Assembly: GCF_000238775.2 (NCBI RefSeq)
Contig: NZ_AFEJ02000002.1
Span: forward strand, 1,907,501 to 1,971,500
Origin: Acaryochloris sp. CCMEE 5410
GTDB lineage: Bacteria > Cyanobacteriota > Cyanobacteriia > Thermosynechococcales > Thermosynechococcaceae
DNA: 64,000 nt
Direction: 5' to 3'
Shown: positions 36,130 through 45,552 of the stretch, piece by piece
How positions within the stretch are numbered: position 1 is the first letter of the stretch
Layout of the letters: each line of letters starts with the position of its first letter
Notes under the pieces: model-generated
What the model was told of the DNA's origin: nothing
Seen by the model: only the letters and a program-made list of their open reading frames with translations
Databases searched by the model: none
Translations under genes and position numbers: made by a program

Positions 36130-37920
36130 ATGACTGAAGTCCTCGATTCAATGTCTCAGATCAGTACCCTTGCCTCAACAACGCTGCAGTATGAGGTGGC
36201 GATGCCTGATCCGACATCTCACCTATTTGAAATTACACTTCATTGCTCGCTAGGAACTGACGACACTTTAGATTTGAAGTTACCGGTCTGGACTCCCGGC
36301 TCATACCTCGTTCGGGAATATGCAAAACATCTACAGGATTTCTCGGCCGTCGACGATCAAGGCGCTCGTTTGCCCTGGCAAAAAATCAGCAAGAATCATT
36401 GGCAGATCAAAACATCCGGCGTCCAGACCGTCACCCTTCACTACCGTATCTTTGCCCATGAATTGACCGTACGCACCAATCATTTGGATGCCAGTCATGG
36501 CTACTTCAATCCAGGAGCCATGTTTTTCTATGTTCCAGGACGAGAACAAGATGCGATCGCAATCACGATTCATCTCCCTGATCCAACTTGGCAGGTCACA
36601 ACCGCATTAGATCCATTGCCAGATCAGCCCCTCACCTTCCTGGCGGACAACTTTGACACCTTGGTGGATAGCCCCTTTGAGATGGGGACCCATCAGGTTT
36701 TTGACTTCGAAGCGGTGGGTAAACCTCACCAACTGGCCATTTGGGGAGAAGGGAACTATGATCCTGAGCAAATCATTGCCGATACCCAAAAAATCATTGA
36801 AGTCGAGGCTAACCTCTTCGGCGGCTTGCCCTACGATCGCTATTTTTTTCTGCTTCATGTTTCAGCCAATGGCTACGGTGGCCTAGAGCACCACGATTGT
36901 TGCTCTTTACTCTATTCCCGCTTTGGATTTCGGAAGCCGGACTCCTATAACCGCTTCATGGGACTGGTCGCCCATGAGTTTTTTCATCTGTGGAACGTGA
37001 AACGGCTGCGTCCTCAAGCCCTGCACCCTTTTGATTATGACCAGGAAAACTATACGGATGCCCTGTGGTTTTGTGAGGGCGTCACCAGTTTTTACGATCT
37101 GATTCTGCCCTACCGAGCCGGTATTTATGATGCCAAGTTCTATCTCAAACTGTTGTCAGAATCCATTACGCGCCTCCAGTCCATCCCAGGACGACACACC
37201 CAGTCCTTAACGGAGTCTAGCTTTGATACATGGATTAAGCTCTACCGCCCCCATGCCAATTCTCGAAATTGTCAGGTCTCCTACTATCTCAAGGGAGAGA
37301 TCGTCTCGCTACTTCTTGACTTACAGATTCGTCAACAGCATCACAACCAACGTTCTTTAGATGATGTGATGCTGCAGCTTTGGCAAACCTACGGCCAAAA
37401 GAATTTGGGCTATACCCGAGCGCAGCTCCTAGACATCATAGAAACCATTGCAGAGATGGACCTGACTGCATTTTGGCAAAACTATCTAGATGGGACCGTG
37501 GAATTACCCTATGAGGAATTCTTGAATCCATTTGGGTTAGAAGTGGTGGCTGAGTTTGGAGAACATCCGCTGCCCTATCATGGCCTAACCCTCAGCAGCC
37601 AATCGGGAAAGACCCTGATCCAATTTGTTGATATCGCTTCGCCAGCCCAAACTGCAGGCTTACAACCGGGGGATGAACTATTGGCCTGGGATGGTTTCCG
37701 CATCCAGGCGGATCAACTCGAGCAACGCTTGCAAGATTATCAAAGGGGGGATTCAGTCTCAATCACTCTATTCCACGATGATCAGCTCACCACCCATCGC
37801 CTTACCTTAGGTGAACCCCAGCCCAAATCCTATACGGTCAAGCCAATGACTACCCCCACGGATCAACAGAAAATCAATTTCCATCAATGGCTGGGCATTG
37901 AGTTAGCAGAACTGACCTAA
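36130..37920 (+). CDS. M61 family glycyl-aminopeptidase-like protein
   Basis: A 596-residue zinc metallopeptidase of family M61. An N-terminal beta-rich domain (about 20-180, with VWTPGSYLVREYAKHLQDF) precedes the catalytic domain. The zinc motif is GLVAHEFFHLWNVKRLRP (HExxH near residue 283), with the third ligand in LWFCEGVTSFYDL. GGLEHHDCCSLLYSR matches the upstream M61 signature. A PDZ domain at about 490-560 has AQTAGLQPGDELLAWDGF. No signal peptide is seen, so it probably acts in the cytoplasm. Start ATG 36130. No operon partner is evident. Confidence 0.92.
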   Translation: MTEVLDSMSQISTLASTTLQYEVAMPDPTSHLFEITLHCSLGTDDTLDLKLPVWTPGSYLVREYAKHLQDFSAVDDQGARLPWQKISKNHWQIKTSGVQTVTLHYRIFAHELTVRTNHLDASHGYFNPGAMFFYVPGREQDAIAITIHLPDPTWQVTTALDPLPDQPLTFLADNFDTLVDSPFEMGTHQVFDFEAVGKPHQLAIWGEGNYDPEQIIADTQKIIEVEANLFGGLPYDRYFFLLHVSANGYGGLEHHDCCSLLYSRFGFRKPDSYNRFMGLVAHEFFHLWNVKRLRPQALHPFDYDQENYTDALWFCEGVTSFYDLILPYRAGIYDAKFYLKLLSESITRLQSIPGRHTQSLTESSFDTWIKLYRPHANSRNCQVSYYLKGEIVSLLLDLQIRQQHHNQRSLDDVMLQLWQTYGQKNLGYTRAQLLDIIETIAEMDLTAFWQNYLDGTVELPYEEFLNPFGLEVVAEFGEHPLPYHGLTLSSQSGKTLIQFVDIASPAQTAGLQPGDELLAWDGFRIQADQLEQRLQDYQRGDSVSITLFHDDQLTTHRLTLGEPQPKSYTVKPMTTPTDQQKINFHQWLGIELAELT

Positions 37921-38349
37921 TTTTGGCTCTGGCGTGAAGATGTTAAACCCCAAAAAAACTTGGGAATGCTAAGGGCATATGAACGAAAACTTGCGTCTCC
38001 TTTGCCCCTTTGTCGCTTGGTGTGGACTTAGGGGTATTTTATTGCCCACAAAAAATCTTTCACGGCATCTTCACCATTAGTTGATAATTTAATTCCAGAG
38101 ATAAGCAAACCCTTTAAACCTCACTAGCGCGTATAGGTCGTCATCACCATATACGTGCATTCCAACAAACTGGCCCCCAATTCGGGGGCATTTTATTTGC
38201 TTATTTATACTTACGCGGTGATATAAATCACAATAATCATTCCGTAATGCCACTCAGGTAAGGGCATCGATCTGAAAGTTAGGATGAAATTGCCTCAGGG
38301 GAACTCCTCGGAGTTATCACCCCCCCTGGGGCATTTGATCTGTTTAGCC
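37921..38349. other. Gene-free stretch with terminator-like hairpins
   Basis: About 430 bases between the convergent M61 and Hsp70-like genes. A short hairpin, GCCCCC/GGGGGC at 38173-38189, is followed by ATTTTATTT and could end an RNA starting near 38100. A second structured region lies around 38299-38335, with AACTCC/GGAGTT inside a longer imperfect stem, near the 3' end of the Hsp70-like gene. No protein gene is convincing here. Confidence 0.45.
38173..38196 (+). terminator. Compact GC hairpin with T-rich tail
   Basis: GCCCCC pairs with GGGGGC around the 5 base loop AATTC, followed by ATTTTATTT. It lies 250 bases past the M61 stop, which is far for that gene, so it may instead end a small RNA transcribed from this spacer. 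Confidence 0.6.
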
Positions 38350-39960
38350 TTAGCTGAGTTGGGCGACCACCTGGTTTTTAAGTAGAGTATCTTGGGTTAA
38401 CAGATCTTCAACGCTGATGCGCAGGGTGCGTCGATTATCCACCCAAAACAGTACTTTGATGCGATCGCTCCCCGGATACCCAGGTGGGGTTAACTTCGCC
38501 ACTTTGCGTGACCCGTCTCGATCATTCAGGGGTTGAACCAGGGTTTGGGTTTCAGACAATTGCCGAGTCACCAACCGATCGCCATCGAAAAAGACTTCCG
38601 TGCCACTATTGGTATTACCCAACTCTCCCAAGATGAGTTCAATGCTAGGCTGAGCATCCGTTGAAGCCCCGAGGGTCAGTTCAATCGGTTCCTCCATGGG
38701 ATAGGGCAAGCCTGCAGGAATAATCGGATGCCAACTATGGGCCTGTTGACGGCGGTCCCAGTAGCGAACGCCGTAGCTGTGGTAGAGAAAATCTTTCACC
38801 TCTAAACCCTGGGCTACCTGTAAAGCGCCTTGGGCAATCGCTTCAAAGGGGCGGCTACTGCAAATGCGGCTGTCATCAAAATATTGCTGCACCCAGGTTT
38901 GAACTGCAGGAATCTGACTGGTTCCCCCCACCAGCAGAACGGCTTTAATATCATCAACCTCTAAACCTTGGCGACGAGCCTGTTGCAAGACCTGGGTCAT
39001 GCTGTCATCTAAACGATCAAAGAACTGATGCTCCTTGAGGATTTGCTCAAACTGTTCGCGATCCAGAGCCAGCTCATAACTATCAAAGGTTTCCTCATTA
39101 AAGTAAACCTCGGTCGCCTTGGGCTGTAGGGAGAGTTGAATTTTGAGCCGCTCGGCTAAGCGAGTCGTCAGGGGAGTGACGGCTAAGTTTTGGGTTTTGG
39201 CAAAGTGATCGACGAGCCAATTATCAATATCGGTGCCCCCCAAGTTCTGACCCGCTTTCGCCAAGACGCGGGCTGATTGCGGTCGTTGTTTTGAGGTATC
39301 CGCTAGATTCTTATCCCCCCACTTGAGGATAAATCCCAAGGGCTGGGTCTTTTGTTGAGATGGATTGATCTGCACTAAAGAGAGATCGAAGGTACCGCCT
39401 CCAAAGTCCACCACCAGCAGCACATCTTGATCGGCTTTGCCATAGCCTAAGGCTGCGGCGGTGGGTTCATCGATCATCCGCACCTGCTCTACCTGCAGAT
39501 CTTGGCAGACCTGCCCCAGCCAATGGCGATAGGTTTCAAAGCTATCGACTGGAACCGTCAGAACTAAGGACTCTTTTACGTCCGGATGGGTGGTTTGGAG
39601 CTGCTGGAGAATCGTTTGCAAAAACCAGCGTCCCACCTGTTCAAACTGAATGGTTTGGCCATCCAGTTCCGGCAAAAAACCTTGGACTTTGGACCCAATT
39701 CCCCGTTTAAAGCTGCGAAAAAAGCGCGGATCATTTTGGATATCCAAGCCGCGATCTCGCACCTGTTGTCCCACACAGACTTTATTCTCTGCCGCTTGCT
39801 CTACGTAGAGCAGACTGGGGATAAGGTCAGGATTTTGGGCCGTCTGATAACTCAGGCCGGGCAAATTAATGATTTCAGATTGCTCTGTGACCGGGTTCCA
39901 ACGAGCAATAACGGTATTACTGGTACCAAAATCAATTGCGTAACTCAAGAGATTTACCAC
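38350..39960 (-). CDS. Hsp70-like ATPase (shortened DnaK family)
   Basis: A 536-residue actin-fold ATPase of the Hsp70 family. The phosphate-1 motif is YAIDFGTSNTVIAR, followed by IDEPTAAALGYG, phosphate-2 VVDFGGGTFDLSLVQ and the adenosine motif LLVGGTSQIPAVQTW. The nucleotide-binding domain takes up about the first 370 residues. A short beta domain follows and the helical lid of DnaK is missing. Cyanobacteria have several such divergent Hsp70 proteins of unknown clients. It starts with GTG at 39960. The neighbouring genes do not suggest a chaperone operon (no dnaJ or grpE). Confidence 0.88.
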   Translation of the reverse strand: MVNLLSYAIDFGTSNTVIARWNPVTEQSEIINLPGLSYQTAQNPDLIPSLLYVEQAAENKVCVGQQVRDRGLDIQNDPRFFRSFKRGIGSKVQGFLPELDGQTIQFEQVGRWFLQTILQQLQTTHPDVKESLVLTVPVDSFETYRHWLGQVCQDLQVEQVRMIDEPTAAALGYGKADQDVLLVVDFGGGTFDLSLVQINPSQQKTQPLGFILKWGDKNLADTSKQRPQSARVLAKAGQNLGGTDIDNWLVDHFAKTQNLAVTPLTTRLAERLKIQLSLQPKATEVYFNEETFDSYELALDREQFEQILKEHQFFDRLDDSMTQVLQQARRQGLEVDDIKAVLLVGGTSQIPAVQTWVQQYFDDSRICSSRPFEAIAQGALQVAQGLEVKDFLYHSYGVRYWDRRQQAHSWHPIIPAGLPYPMEEPIELTLGASTDAQPSIELILGELGNTNSGTEVFFDGDRLVTRQLSETQTLVQPLNDRDGSRKVAKLTPPGYPGSDRIKVLFWVDNRRTLRISVEDLLTQDTLLKNQVVAQLS

Positions 39961-40192
39961 TCACTGACAAGAGTTGGATCACGTTTGAGAATCCACCTAA
40001 TGAAGCATTCCCAACCCAAATGGCTGGGGAAAGGGTACGCACGAAGATGTGCCTTCCAAACTGCTCATTGAGGCAATCCTCACTCAATTAGTATACAAAA
40101 GAGATCAGACGGCTCCAGCAAGCGCTGAAGTATTCTCGCCTGTGAGCACTCACTGTCCTGAGTGATATTGAACCTTTGTGGTCATCAATGCC

Positions 40193-40654
40193 ATGCATAC
40201 CCTATTTCACTGTGGCTTAAGCCTGATGATTGGACTAGCCAGCCTGTCTCCTGCAGCAGCGATGTCTTTTGCGACCCATCCGATTGTGTTTCCTCAATCC
40301 GGTAATCATATTTTTTGGGTTGCGCAAGGAGTGATGCAGTCAGAAAACTCATCCCAGTTAGGGTCGTTGCCTGACTCGATTCAACAGGCCGTTCTCCAAG
40401 ATCTTGCCCAACAAACGGGCGATGCTCCAGATCAATTTCAAATTATTCAGGCCCAAGCCCAAACCTGGCCAGATGGTTGCTTAGGATTAGCTACTCCTGA
40501 TGTGTTTTGCACCATGGCCCTTGTTGAGGGATGGCAGGTGCAAGTTTCCAATGGATCCCAAACATGGACATATCGTACCGATGCCTTTGGATACGTCGTG
40601 AAATTAGAACCTGCTACCGCCCCCTCTCCTAAAAATAACCCTCAAAACCGTTAG
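40193..40654 (+). CDS. Secreted hypothetical protein with WPDGCLG domain
   Basis: A 153-residue exported protein. The signal peptide reads MHTLFHCGLSLMIGLASLSP with cleavage after AAA. The mature domain (about 55-140) has the conserved cyanobacterial pattern AVLQDLAQQTGDAPDQFQI, TWPDGCLGLATPDVFCTMAL and WQVQVSNGSQTWTYRTDAFG, including two cysteines likely to form a disulfide. Proteins of this pattern are widespread in cyanobacteria but have no established role that I can name. The frame extends upstream to a GTG at 40178, but the ATG at 40193 gives the normal signal peptide. Confidence 0.75.
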   Translation: MHTLFHCGLSLMIGLASLSPAAAMSFATHPIVFPQSGNHIFWVAQGVMQSENSSQLGSLPDSIQQAVLQDLAQQTGDAPDQFQIIQAQAQTWPDGCLGLATPDVFCTMALVEGWQVQVSNGSQTWTYRTDAFGYVVKLEPATAPSPKNNPQNR

Positions 40655-40796
40655 GGCAACCCTTACCTTCCCCTTGAGAGTCCATCCGAGGAAATTCTAG
40701 ACAATTCATCACAGCTTTCCCAGTGCTAATTCGCTCAAGCCGTTGAGGTGCCCTTACCGTACTATGATGGCCTAGGCCTTCTCATGCAGGCTAGCC

Positions 40797-41759
40797 ATGA
40801 GGACGATTTTAATTACAGGGGCAACTGGATTTGTAGGCGGGCATCTATTGTCCTGCTTAGAAGGGCATCCCTACAAACTCAGACTAGCCCTTAGAAAACC
40901 CCCTCAATCTCCGCTCTCACCGGGAGCAGACCTGATCCAAGTCGGGGATATCAACGCGTCAACGAACTGGCAAGAAGCCCTAATCGACGTTGATATCGTT
41001 ATTCATCTGGCCTCCCGCGCTCATATTCTCAAGGAAACCGTGGCGGATCCGATGGCGGCGTTTCAAGAGGTCAATGTTGAGGGAACCCACGCCCTTGTTC
41101 AGCAATCAATAGAGGCGGGTGTTCAACACTTTATTTTTATTAGTTCAATTGGAGCCATGGCGACTTTGAGTGATGTCGGTTTAACAGAAGCGTCGCCCTG
41201 TCATCCTGACTCGCCCTATGGTCGAAGTAAGTGGCAGGCAGAGCAGGACTTGATGGCTCTTGCTCAACCCAGTGAGATGCGGTGGACGATTTTTCGACCA
41301 ACGTTGGTGTATGGTCCTCGCAATCCCGGCAATATGGAACGATTAATCAAGCTGGTTGATCAGGGATTTCCCTTGCCCTTTGGCTTAATTAAAAATCGCC
41401 GCAGCCTCGTGTACGTCGGCAATTTAGTTGAGGCCATTGTGGCCAGTCTGAACCATCCCAAAGCCTTTAATCAAACCTTTCTGATCAGTGATGGGCGGAC
41501 AGTATCCACAGCTGAACTGATTCGGGCCATTGCCCAAGCGTTGCAACGTCCAGCCCGATTACTACCCATACCACCCATCTTGATCAAGCTCCTGGGCCTA
41601 CTAACTGGTAAAACGGATGCAGTTGATCGACTTTTAGGATCATTGGCGGTTGATAGTGATAAGATTTTCCAGACTTTAAATTGGACGCCCCCCTACTCTA
41701 TGGAACAAGGCCTACTCAAAACTGCGGAATGGCATGCTCAGGGCGATTCCAAAGCGTAA
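40797..41759 (+). CDS. NAD-dependent epimerase/dehydratase, WbpV-like
   Basis: A 320-residue extended short-chain dehydrogenase. The NAD motif TGATGFVGGHLL is at the N-terminus. The catalytic region has the Ser (FISSIGAMATL) and the Tyr-x3-Lys motif in SPYGRSKWQAE. The segment VIHLASRAHILKET resembles UDP-sugar C4-reductases/epimerases of the WbpV/WbpK type, which act on UDP-linked N-acetyl-6-deoxy sugars. It is followed 52 bases later by a WbpL/WecA-like sugar-phosphate transferase, so the two probably make and load the first sugar of a surface polysaccharide. Exact substrate is inferred. Confidence 0.85.
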   Translation: MRTILITGATGFVGGHLLSCLEGHPYKLRLALRKPPQSPLSPGADLIQVGDINASTNWQEALIDVDIVIHLASRAHILKETVADPMAAFQEVNVEGTHALVQQSIEAGVQHFIFISSIGAMATLSDVGLTEASPCHPDSPYGRSKWQAEQDLMALAQPSEMRWTIFRPTLVYGPRNPGNMERLIKLVDQGFPLPFGLIKNRRSLVYVGNLVEAIVASLNHPKAFNQTFLISDGRTVSTAELIRAIAQALQRPARLLPIPPILIKLLGLLTGKTDAVDRLLGSLAVDSDKIFQTLNWTPPYSMEQGLLKTAEWHAQGDSKA

Positions 41760-41811
41760 GGCAAACCCATCCATCTCAATGCTCCGTGCTCAAGTGATTC
41801 ACTAAGGATTC

Positions 41812-42798
41812 ATGGTCTTTATCGTCGTTTGTTGTCTAGTAAGCTGCATATTCAGCATTATTGGGGTTTATGCATTAACCAAAACCCTCAAGCAAATCTT
41901 GATCGATATTCCCAATGAGCGTAGCTCCCATACTCAACCCACTCCCAGGGGCGGCGGGTTAGGGTTTATTCTGGCGTTTGCAGTATCCGCCTACCTCAGC
42001 CAAACCTTATTGAGCGACCCCCAGATTACGTTTGCTTATCCAGTCTGGTTGCCTTTAACCTTCCTCGTCGGGGTCGGCTGTATGGATGACTGGAAAAATT
42101 TATCCTCGACCTTAAGATATGTTGTACAGCTCTTAGTAGCTTGCATGATTGTCAGCCAGGGCAATGCCTTCCCTCAGCCCTGGTTAGAGTCTTTGGGCAC
42201 CGTTGGTTTTGGGATTGCGATCGCAACCACGATCATTGGCCTCACTGCCTTGATCAATTTCTATAACTTTATGGATGGCATGGATGGCTTAGTAGCTGGC
42301 GTCAGTGCAGTCCAGTTGGGTTTTATGGCCGTTTGGTCCCAAGAGCCCGTTCTCTGGCTGTTGGTTTCAGCGTTGGTGGGCTTCCTCTATTGGAACTGGT
42401 CCCCAGCCAAAATTTTTATGGGAGATGTGGGTAGTACCTTTCTAGGGGCGGTCATGGCGATTACGCTACTCAACCAAACGGGTACCGTCGAACAAAGCTG
42501 GTCCGCCTTGGCTATTACCCTGCCGATTACGGGCGATGCCATTTATACCCTCTTCTGTCGGGCGATTCGGGGTGAAAATATTTTCAAAGCCCACCGTAGC
42601 CATATCTATCAGCGATTGCACCAAGCGAAGTGGAGTCACGGTAGAGTGGCCGCGGTCTATATGGGCGTGACGGTGGCATTGGCCCTGCTTATCTACGGCT
42701 ATGGTAGTTTGGGCGCTTGGATCAGCTTGATCGGAGTTGCGATCGCAATTCTCGTCGCAGAACGATACCTGAGTACTCGCAAATCCCTCAGTAATTAA
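41812..42798 (+). CDS. Undecaprenyl-phosphate sugar-1-phosphate transferase (WecA/WbpL-like)
   Basis: A 328-residue polyprenyl-phosphate N-acetylhexosamine-1-phosphate transferase with about ten membrane helices. Diagnostic parts are PNERSSHTQPTPRGGGLGF, the GCMDDWKNLSS motif (Asp pair), FYNFMDGMDGLVAGV, FMGDVGSTFLGA and the cytoplasmic substrate loop KAHRSHIYQRLHQ. It attaches a sugar phosphate from a UDP-sugar to undecaprenyl phosphate at the start of O-antigen or capsule synthesis. The pairing with the upstream epimerase resembles the WbpV-WbpL pair of Pseudomonas, which is inference. It converges on hom, five bases away. Confidence 0.9.
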   Translation: MVFIVVCCLVSCIFSIIGVYALTKTLKQILIDIPNERSSHTQPTPRGGGLGFILAFAVSAYLSQTLLSDPQITFAYPVWLPLTFLVGVGCMDDWKNLSSTLRYVVQLLVACMIVSQGNAFPQPWLESLGTVGFGIAIATTIIGLTALINFYNFMDGMDGLVAGVSAVQLGFMAVWSQEPVLWLLVSALVGFLYWNWSPAKIFMGDVGSTFLGAVMAITLLNQTGTVEQSWSALAITLPITGDAIYTLFCRAIRGENIFKAHRSHIYQRLHQAKWSHGRVAAVYMGVTVALALLIYGYGSLGAWISLIGVAIAILVAERYLSTRKSLSN

Positions 42799-42802
42799 GT
42801 CT

Positions 42803-44125
42803 CTACAAAACACGCAGCAGGCTGGGAATCGAACTAATGGCTTCCATCTGGCGAATTTCATCTAAAGCGTGATTAAAATTACCTTCCTGGACATCGTGGG
42901 TCACCACCACAATTTCAGCTAGCTCAGCCTTAATGCCCGTTTGCACCACAGACTCCAAACTAACACCGTGATTACCAAAGACAGTCCCCAATTTGCCAAT
43001 CACGCCTGGATGATCTTTGGTTAAAAACCGAGCATAGAAGCGGGTCATTAGATCATTCATGGGGGCAATATTGCAATAATGCTGGTGGGAACAGGCCAGC
43101 AACGGGTGGATGCGAGAGGATTCTGGATCATTGGCCACGATGCCTGTTTTGAGTAAAGCCGCAATATTAATCAAATCGGCAACCACGGCACTCGCCGTCG
43201 GCCCAGCCCCCGCTCCAGGACCAAAGAACATCACCTGCCCCAGCGGATTGGCTTCGATTAGCAGGGCGTTATAGACATCATTGACGTTTGCTAAGGGATG
43301 ATCGAGGGGAACTAATGTGGGATGAACACGGGCCTCTAATTGAGGTGGAGGTAGCTCGTCAGTTGTGGGAGGTACTTTTGCGATCGCAAGTAGTTTGATC
43401 ACAAATCCCAGATTCTTGGCATAGTTAATATCCTCTGCACTCACTTGGCGAATGCCTTCCCGATGAACCTGCTCTAAGTCAATCCGCCCTCCAAAAGCCA
43501 GGGAGGCCAGAATGGCAATCTTATCGCCTGCATCCAAGCCATCCACATCCGCAGTGGGGTCTGCTTCGGCATACCCGAGGGCTTGGGCTTCCGCCAGCAC
43601 ATCGTCAAAGGCCGCCCCCGACTGCTGCATCTTAGTGAGGATATAGTTGGTGGTGCCGTTGAGAATACCGATCAGGGTATGGATCCGGTTGGCCCCTAGG
43701 GATTCTTTGAGGGGCTGAATTACCGGAATTCCGCCTGCCACTGCCGCCTCAATCATGACGTAGACGCCTGCCTGAGTTGCGGCTTGAAAAATTTCTTCGC
43801 CAAAGCGGGCAATCACCGCTTTGTTGGCAGTGACCACATGCTTCCCTTGAGCGATGGCTTCTAGAATCAGGGAGCGAGCGGGTTCAAGGCCACCAATCAC
43901 TTCAACCACCATATCGATGGTGGGGTCATTAACGATGGCGTTGAGATCCGTGGTGAGCACCTCAGTCGAGAGATTTAGGCTGCGCGCTTTCTCTAAGGAC
44001 CGCACCCCAACTTTGGCAATTTTAAGCTCTTGCAAGAGGGGATGACGGCCTTTGGGGTTCGCAAAGATTTCGCCCACTCCTGTACCTACGGTTCCTAATC
44101 CAAGTAAGCCAATTTTGAAACCCAT
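42803..44125 (-). CDS. hom: Homoserine dehydrogenase
   Basis: A 440-residue enzyme reducing aspartate semialdehyde to homoserine in threonine, methionine and isoleucine synthesis. An NAD(P)-binding start (IGLLGLGTVGTGVGEIF) is followed by the catalytic region GILNGTTNYILTKM and the conserved YAEADPTADVDGLDAGDKIAILASLAFGG. A C-terminal ACT domain (VIGKLGTVFGNHGVSLESV) allows feedback control, usually by threonine. Length and motifs match the monofunctional cyanobacterial enzyme. It converges on the sugar-phosphate transferase gene. Confidence 0.96.
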   Translation of the reverse strand: MGFKIGLLGLGTVGTGVGEIFANPKGRHPLLQELKIAKVGVRSLEKARSLNLSTEVLTTDLNAIVNDPTIDMVVEVIGGLEPARSLILEAIAQGKHVVTANKAVIARFGEEIFQAATQAGVYVMIEAAVAGGIPVIQPLKESLGANRIHTLIGILNGTTNYILTKMQQSGAAFDDVLAEAQALGYAEADPTADVDGLDAGDKIAILASLAFGGRIDLEQVHREGIRQVSAEDINYAKNLGFVIKLLAIAKVPPTTDELPPPQLEARVHPTLVPLDHPLANVNDVYNALLIEANPLGQVMFFGPGAGAGPTASAVVADLINIAALLKTGIVANDPESSRIHPLLACSHQHYCNIAPMNDLMTRFYARFLTKDHPGVIGKLGTVFGNHGVSLESVVQTGIKAELAEIVVVTHDVQEGNFNHALDEIRQMEAISSIPSLLRVL

Positions 44126-44460
44126 GGTTATGCCCCATCTCGATCACAAACTTTATTGTGACATTCAGATTCAAGTCTTCAACACGATATGGGGAAAAAT
44201 TCTGGTCATCGAGTGAAGATAGGCAGATTGTGTAGTCCCAAGCGGAGGTCAGTCAGCATAAACAGTCAATTCATCGGTTAACCTAGCCACTAAAGTTTTT
44301 AGCGACTATCCGCAGGATGGGAAACCTGAGTCTTGTAGGCATTGTCATGGATGTAGTCGTTCCTCTAGCCAAAACGCTCCATTGATCGAGTCTCTGTCCC
44401 AAGATGGGTAAACCAGCAATCTCTTTGCCCCAGTAAATCTTGTTCTAAAGGTGCCCATTG
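44126..44460. other. Spacer between divergent hom and a lipoprotein gene
   Basis: About 335 bases that should include promoters for hom (minus) and the small lipoprotein gene (plus). No gene or clear repeat was seen. Confidence 0.35.
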
Positions 44461-44874
44461 ATGCAGAAGCATATCAGCCGTGTCCTCCTCACCTTGATCG
44501 CCATCTCTGTGACTTTACTGCTGACTGAGTGTCACGTTGGCAAACTCACCCCAATTCTAGTTGGCAAAAAAATATGGCTGAATGATGATGAAGACCTGAT
44601 GGAAAAAGAGATTCGCAAAATCATACCTGAAGGCAGCTCTATCACGGAAGCTCACAATATTTTGCACCTGAATGGATATCAGTGTGGCTATTTTAAGGAA
44701 TCCGATGCTGTCGATACGATAGAGAGCAATAGAACAAGTAAAGATGCAGATTATTTATTCTGCTATTTGCAAATATCAAGGCTTGTTTGTGCCCAAACGT
44801 ATAAACCTTCCATTTACTACAAGGATGAAAAGGTTACACGGGTGAATATTAAGCTTGGGGGATGGTGCTTATAA
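44461..44874 (+). CDS. Small putative lipoprotein
   Basis: A 137-residue protein. A basic, hydrophobic start (MQKHISRVLLTLIAISVTLL) leads to LLTEC, an approximate lipobox with Cys24. The mature part has IRKIIPEGSSITEAHNIL, which resembles the regulatory DUF-type lipoproteins with a helix after the lipidation site, and several cysteines (YQCGYF, FCYLQI, VCAQT, WCL). No established domain could be named. The ATG at 44461 directly follows a TTG that could equally start it. AAAGGTG upstream is the likely ribosome-binding site. Confidence 0.6.
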   Translation: MQKHISRVLLTLIAISVTLLLTECHVGKLTPILVGKKIWLNDDEDLMEKEIRKIIPEGSSITEAHNILHLNGYQCGYFKESDAVDTIESNRTSKDADYLFCYLQISRLVCAQTYKPSIYYKDEKVTRVNIKLGGWCL

Positions 44875-44886
44875 TCATTACTGCGC

Positions 44887-45525
44887 TCACTTGGCTAACT
44901 GTAGTTTTGTCGCAACTTCAAGATCCTTAACAGGGTAAGCACTTTCAGCAGGTGTCAGAAGGGCCTCATAATTTCCAGAAATAACAGATTCACGCTGTTC
45001 TGCCACAAAGTTCGAAATATCTTCAATGTCAAGAATCCACTCTTGGGCATACTGACGAATCGCCTCTCTCCGCAAACCCAATTGAATCGCTCGCCGCTCC
45101 AGCTTATAACCGGCTGGATTATGGTCTGGGTCCCATTGCAAACGCACATCAGAGGCATGAACCGCCTTTTGCCAAGCTTCTTGGCTCTCATATAGCCCAG
45201 ATTGAAAGGAAGAATGTACAGCTTGGGCCAAGATCGAGTCAAACGCAGATCGTTTTAAGCGGATAGCCAGAATAACTTCTTGCCCAGGCTTAGCACCCCA
45301 GCCCGCGCGATACATCATCCACAAAAAGTTGGGTTTAATCCACGTCATCCGCGAAAGCTTAAACTCACCACCAAAGTAACCGTGTTGAGCGGCAAAATCA
45401 CCAATAGCAGGTCGATAAGCCTGATACACCACAATTGAATCAGCATCGTATTGGGCCAAGATGACTCGTCCTTGCTGGGGCCAGCGGTCTTTTTGATGGA
45501 GATAAGGTTCGGTGTGCAAGGGCAT
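44887..45525 (-). CDS. DUF4291 domain protein
   Basis: A 212-residue protein of the DUF4291 family. Family marks are QYDADSIVVYQAYRPAIGDFA, SRMTWIKPNFLWMMYRAGWG (the most conserved part) and VRLQWDPDHNPAG followed by RRAIQLGLRREAIRQYA. It is soluble and cytoplasmic, with no known activity. A TTG at 45531 would add two residues; the ATG at 45525 is preferred. An 8 bp perfect palindrome lies 28 bases upstream (45553-45569) and may be an operator. It converges on the small lipoprotein gene. Confidence 0.85.
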   Translation of the reverse strand: MPLHTEPYLHQKDRWPQQGRVILAQYDADSIVVYQAYRPAIGDFAAQHGYFGGEFKLSRMTWIKPNFLWMMYRAGWGAKPGQEVILAIRLKRSAFDSILAQAVHSSFQSGLYESQEAWQKAVHASDVRLQWDPDHNPAGYKLERRAIQLGLRREAIRQYAQEWILDIEDISNFVAEQRESVISGNYEALLTPAESAYPVKDLEVATKLQLAK

Positions 45526-45552
45526 AGCCAATTGAAATGGAAGGCGAATTAA

